Part shown: positions 6,324 through 8,643 of the stretch, one piece after another
Layout of the letters: the number at the start of each line of letters is the position of its first letter
Numbering within the stretch: position 1 is the stretch's first letter
From: Actinomycetes bacterium
GTDB taxonomy: Bacteria; Actinomycetota; Acidimicrobiia; Acidimicrobiales; RAAP-2
Length of the DNA: 8,643 bases
Assembly (NCBI GenBank): GCA_021849765.1
Contig: JAJZSM010000054.1
Coordinates: 1-8,643, forward strand
Direction: 5' to 3'
Translations under genes and position numbers: made by a program
Notes under the pieces: model-generated
What the model saw: the letters and a program-made list of their open reading frames with translations, nothing else
Told to the model about the DNA's origin: nothing
Database searches by the model: none

Positions 6324-6422
6324 CCGCCGGGAACCTTCGGGCCCCGGCGGGTGCCGCCTGGGTGGGACAACACGTGAGGCGTGTGAGAACTTTCTTTACG
6401 TATTCAAGACAGCTCTGGCGCA
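6084..6422. other. Gene-poor stretch with short repeats between recombinase remnant and secreted-protein operon
   Basis: I see no convincing gene here: frames on both strands are short and lack recognisable domains. It holds an inverted-repeat cluster (CCGTGA at 6176-6181 facing TCACGG at 6185-6190; ACGTCACGG at 6182-6190 facing CCGTGACGT at 6227-6235), a direct repeat GCAGCAGT (6135-6142 and 6147-6154), and the hairpin at 6317-6357. It looks like decayed mobile-element DNA. Confidence 0.5.
6317..6357 (-). terminator. Strong GC-rich hairpin, probable terminator of the secreted-protein operon
   Basis: Bases 6317-6331 and 6343-6357 form a perfect 15-bp stem (arm GCGGCACCCGCCGGG) with an 11-base loop. 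It starts 66 bases downstream of the stop codon of the minus-strand gene ending at 6423. No T-tract follows on either strand. Stem-only terminators are common in high-GC actinobacteria, so termination is plausible, but an IS-related or att-related structure cannot be excluded. Confidence 0.6.
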
Positions 6423-7307
6423 TCACGGATGGTACGAGGTTCCGTATTCTTCGTTGAAGTGTGTCAGGTCCCAACTGTCGTAATCAGCAGAGCCAGATAC
6501 AAACTGCCACGCCATGGCAGCCGCAGATCCCGTGCCTTCTCCCCCGAAAAAACTCGCTCCGGCAATCGGGCCGTTCGTGAAAGTTGAAAACGGTGCGGAG
6601 GTCGATGGACAGTACCCTGAGTCAATCGTCGACTCTGACGTGTGGGGTGTCCATTCGAGTTGCGTGACGCTTAGGTTGTTGAAATACGTGGTCCAGTTGC
6701 CGGGCGAAGAGTACACGCCAACGTTGACCACATTTGCCTGAACTTCATAGACAAAACCGTCCCAGACTTCCTGGTTATACGACTGAGTCGACGACCAATT
6801 AGAGTTCGATTCAATGTCGGCATAAATGGTGTTCATCGTATAGTGATTGACTTCATTTGTCGTGTTATTGTCTTCTGCGAGGTAAAGGACGGCTCCGGCG
6901 CCCTGATCTTCTCCCCAGTTATACGCGTTCGTGTTGCTTGGCGTCAGTCCTGAATCGGCGACTCCACTAATCACAAACGAACCTCCAACCCCGATGCCGT
7001 GGCCGATCTCAAATTGGTTGTAGGCCGAATTGATCTCCGACGCCTGGTTGTAACCGCTGTTGATGGCCTCGCGGGTGGTGACCCCGCCCCCTGCCGTAGC
7101 GTAACCAACCTCGCCAATATAGGCGTCGAAATTGTAACTCGGACAGGCGGCTTCAAGTGTCGACGCAGTTGGACCCGCGTTGTCTGATCCAAGAATGGTC
7201 GTGTCAGCCCATGCTGCAGTCGACGCGGTGACGAGGATCACGCCAGAGATGAGAGGGACAAAGGCGCTCTTACGCCCCACGCTTTTGCGAAGAGTCTTGA
7301 AGTTCAC
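6423..7307 (-). CDS. Secreted protein with a GH25/DUF1906-like glycoside-hydrolase fold
   Basis: A 294-residue exported protein. A Sec-type signal peptide is clear: basic N-terminus, hydrophobic core FVPLISGVILVTAST (16-30), likely cleavage after AAWA (34). The mature part resembles TIM-barrel lysozyme-like domains (GH25/DUF1906 type) in this order: YNWGEDQGAGAVLYLAE (129-145), TIYADIESNSNW (160-171, with D164 and E166 in the place of the catalytic D-x-E), VGVYSSPGNW (196-205), AWQFVSG (266-272) and DYDSWD (275-280). C55 and C233 could form a disulfide. Residues 81-98 hold a near-tandem repeat, INSGYNQ/INSAYNQ. It is rich in Asn, Ser and Tyr, unlike the Ala/Arg-rich core proteins. It starts with GTG overlapping the upstream stop by 4 bp. 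A role in cleaving cell-wall or capsule glycans is inferred only; the gap between the D-x-E and the YSS motif is normal, but activity is unproven. Confidence 0.65.
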   Translation of the reverse strand: MNFKTLRKSVGRKSAFVPLISGVILVTASTAAWADTTILGSDNAGPTASTLEAACPSYNFDAYIGEVGYATAGGGVTTREAINSGYNQASEINSAYNQFEIGHGIGVGGSFVISGVADSGLTPSNTNAYNWGEDQGAGAVLYLAEDNNTTNEVNHYTMNTIYADIESNSNWSSTQSYNQEVWDGFVYEVQANVVNVGVYSSPGNWTTYFNNLSVTQLEWTPHTSESTIDSGYCPSTSAPFSTFTNGPIAGASFFGGEGTGSAAAMAWQFVSGSADYDSWDLTHFNEEYGTSYHP

Positions 7308-8002
7308 GAGACGTACCTATCTATCGAATTACCTTGAATGATGGGGGACACATTGACGGTGCCGCACACGAGGAGCCCAACCCCGTTGAGATTTACATTT
7401 ACCGTTACTGACTGATTGGGGATCTCAATGCTCAACGAAGTCTCGATCGGACAACTGCTTGTCGCACCATTGTCAGCAGCGGTGTACTGGAACAGAAAAG
7501 ATCCAGCGTTCGACGAACTCAAACTGACATCGGCAACGCCATGTGAAGCGCCGGTATAGCCGCCATCAATAACGGTGGTCGCAACGGTCGCGTCAGATTC
7601 ACTGGAAAAAGTGAGTCCCGCGTATCCGCTCACGTAGCAGGGACTTGTTGACGCCAGACTGATGATCCCTTGCGCAGTGGCGGGGTTGTCGTTGTAGGGG
7701 CCCGACCCTGTCAAAGTTGCTGTCACCTCACTCGAATTGCAGGCTGTTGTAGCAATCGCAGAGATCGCGGGCGGCCCCTCTGGGGCTAGCGTTCCAGTCG
7801 GAGGAGCGGTCACACTCGAAGGTGACTGAGTTCCGGCAGGTGGGGCAAGCGCCACACTCGCGCTGGGGGGCGGAATGGTTGTCGGCGGTGAGGTTGTCCC
7901 GGCGCCACTCGCAAGTTCGAAGCCGAGTAGTGACGATGCGGATATGACTCCGACAACAGCCAAAACTATCCGCGGGTGTCGCATCATTCTTGATAAAAGC
8001 AT
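7304..8002 (-). CDS. Exported DUF4232-like protein with proline-rich linker
   Basis: A 232-residue secreted or membrane-anchored protein. It has an N-terminal basic segment and hydrophobic helix (about 11-30), a low-complexity Pro/Thr/Ser/Ala linker (35-80), then a beta-rich domain with four cysteines (88, 122, 184, 213). The order ACNSSEVT, SPCYVSGYAGL, an SSSNAGSFLFQY strand, SCPIETSLSIEIP and LLVCGTVNVSP fits DUF4232, a family of extracytoplasmic actinobacterial domains of unknown function with two likely disulfides. No lipobox cysteine follows the helix, so it is not a lipoprotein. ATG 8002 is preferred over GTG 8005 because GAGGGGAG (8010-8017, minus strand) sits 7 bases from the ATG. 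Its stop overlaps the start of the GH25-like gene (GTGA), so the two are translated together and may act together outside the cell. Confidence 0.65.
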   Translation of the reverse strand: MLLSRMMRHPRIVLAVVGVISASSLLGFELASGAGTTSPPTTIPPPSASVALAPPAGTQSPSSVTAPPTGTLAPEGPPAISAIATTACNSSEVTATLTGSGPYNDNPATAQGIISLASTSPCYVSGYAGLTFSSESDATVATTVIDGGYTGASHGVADVSLSSSNAGSFLFQYTAADNGATSSCPIETSLSIEIPNQSVTVNVNLNGVGLLVCGTVNVSPIIQGNSIDRYVS

Positions 8003-8142
8003 CACCCGTCTCCCCTCAACCCAATTGCACGGACGGTACCACGCCGATTAGGCAATTGATAGGGAACGGGATTCCGGAATCCGATTCCACTGACGCCGCC
8101 TGACAAGAGTCAGTCATAAGTACAACTCACGACGCCACATTT
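8003..8142 (-). promoter_or_regulatory. Leader of the secreted-protein operon with a 14-bp perfect palindrome
   Basis: This 140-bp gap should hold the promoter of the two exported-protein genes. GGATTCCGGAATCC at 8069-8082 is a perfect 14-bp palindrome and a good operator candidate, perhaps for the neighbouring TetR-type regulator. TATCAA (minus strand, 8061-8056) is a possible -10 box, without a good -35; if real, the palindrome would lie in the core promoter. A small hairpin, CTGAC/GTCAG (8100-8113), lies just past the regulator stop. The ribosome-binding site GAGGGGAG (8010-8017) is strong. Confidence 0.45.
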
Positions 8143-8556
8143 TCACCGCTCGGAACGACCAATCTGACCTGCGTGCAAGTAAAACGCAAGTAACCGATCC
8201 GTAGTGTGACTGAACTTCACAGAGCTCGTGAAAATTGCTTGGCCAATCGAAGCCGCCCAAAATGACACCACGAGCGCGTGCGGATCAGATTCCTCATCCA
8301 TCCAGCCGAGTGCTTTTGATCTGTCCAATATGTCTGCCCATCGCTGAAGTTGAGTGTCGAGAGATTCAACGAATTCCTGCTGCGTCTTCGGATCTGCCCA
8401 AATGTCGATCAGCAGTTTCGGAATCTTCCAGAGGTCATCGCCTTGCCCGTATGACCACGCCAACGCCATGTTGTCGCTTACGGCCTTCACAAAAGTCTGT
8501 TCGTCCTGCTCGATCAATGCGGGTCTTCCGGAATGAGTGGGGATCAGCGATCCCAC
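8143..8556 (-). pseudogene. TetR-family regulator, ligand-binding part only (N-terminal HTH missing)
   Basis: Residues from about 13 (ALIEQDEQTFVKAVSDNM) to the end look like the helical ligand-binding and dimerisation part of a TetR regulator, including KALGWMDEESDPHALVVSFWAASIGQAI (82-109), a pattern typical of that domain. The N-terminal helix-turn-helix of about 50 residues is absent. In TetR proteins the ALIEQ-like segment directly follows the HTH, so the break is almost exactly at the domain border. The frame stays open through the putative IS end to the window edge, so the GTG at 8556 and the first dozen residues (GSLIPTHSGRP) are IS-derived sequence. The protein cannot bind DNA in the usual way, though it might still dimerise. 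Its closeness to the exported-protein operon suggests it once controlled that operon. Assignment is by pattern; divergent members are hard to tell apart. Confidence 0.6.
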
Positions 8557-8643
8557 TGAGTTGACTGAGTATCCACCACTGGGGCCAGGGGCCCCGACAT
8601 CGTGATTGCTGTCGAAGGCATCACGAGGAGGCCCCTGGTAATG
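8521..8643 (+). mobile_element. Putative end of an insertion sequence with inward-reading gene start
   Basis: Where the TetR homology stops (about 8520), a repeat-dense non-coding stretch begins. It contains a hairpin AGTGG(G)GATC/GATCCCACT (8536-8557), a direct repeat ACTGAGT (8555-8561 and 8564-8570), TTGACT (8561-8566, a possible -35), GGGGCC/GGCCCC (8581-8595), and CCAGGGGCC facing GGCCCCTGG (8585-8593, 8630-8638). It ends in GAGGAGG and an ATG at 8641. A truncated gene, internal repeats and a gene reading inwards fit the end of an IS, with IS21-like elements the closest resemblance I can think of. The exact tip (somewhere in 8521-8537) and the family cannot be fixed without the transposase and the other end. 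Confidence 0.5.
8625..8643 (+). promoter_or_regulatory. Shine-Dalgarno and start codon of a gene leaving the window
   Basis: GAGGAGG (8625-8631) lies 9 bases before an ATG at 8641-8643, the last three bases of the window. The spacing and match are strong, so a plus-strand gene, probably a transposase, most likely starts here. The ribosome-binding site overlaps the right arm of an inverted repeat (8630-8638). Confidence 0.55.

Noticed and set aside
6514..6741. Plus-strand frame of 75 codons opposite the GH25-like gene
   Set aside because: No ribosome-binding site or domain, and it lies wholly antisense to a gene with a signal peptide and fold motifs.
8557..8643. Reading the minus-strand frame to the window edge as the true N-terminus of the TetR gene
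   Set aside because: The translation (for example HYQGPPRDAFDSNHDVG) has no helix-turn-helix, and the DNA is dense with repeats and carries a gene start on the other strand.
1..8643. CRISPR array or complete defence/toxin-antitoxin system
   Set aside because: No regularly spaced repeats and no Cas, nuclease, toxin or antitoxin motifs were found on either strand.

Overview
The window is a high-GC chromosomal segment, most likely from an actinobacterium. Reasons: GTG starts, 4-bp GTGA gene overlaps, very Ala/Arg/Asp-rich proteins, and a membrane protein resembling the actinobacterial SepX/GlpR group. An acidimicrobial lineage is a guess, not shown. The left two thirds (1-5815) looks like core genome. 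The right third (about 5816-8643) is visibly less GC-rich over most of its length and looks like an accessory island next to a tRNA gene.

Layout of the core part. A plus-strand run of three overlapping genes comes first: the 3' end of murA (peptidoglycan precursor synthesis), a MeaB/ArgK-type G-protein chaperone for a B12-dependent mutase, and a small four-helix membrane protein. It converges on the minus-strand pair cysD-cysN, the two subunits of ATP sulfurylase. These diverge from cysH (APS/PAPS reductase) across a 63-bp AT-rich gap that must hold both promoters. CysDN makes APS from sulfate and ATP, and CysH reduces APS (or PAPS) to sulfite, so the three genes form a sulfate-assimilation locus; cysC and sulfite reductase are not in the window. 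CysH has a notable oddity: one of the four cysteines expected to bind the 4Fe-4S cluster is a valine. Next come a SepX/GlpR-like membrane protein and, 15 bp later, tRNA-Ala(CGC).

Layout of the accessory part. Directly after the tRNA lies the C-terminal remnant of a large serine recombinase. Its reading frame runs backwards into the tRNA gene and stops in the anticodon stem, so the tRNA probably served as the integration site. After a gene-poor stretch with a strong hairpin, a minus-strand operon encodes two exported proteins: a DUF4232-like four-cysteine protein and a GH25/DUF1906-like glycoside-hydrolase-fold protein. Upstream of them is a TetR-type regulator that has lost its DNA-binding domain. 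At the break begins what looks like the end of an insertion sequence. It is rich in repeats and reads into a new plus-strand gene whose ATG is the last three bases of the window, and its Shine-Dalgarno sequence lies inside a foldable hairpin.

No CRISPR array and no complete defence system was seen. The best leads are the altered CysH cluster motif, the fossil island at tRNA-Ala with its secreted GH25-like/DUF4232-like pair, and the IS end that decapitates the TetR gene.
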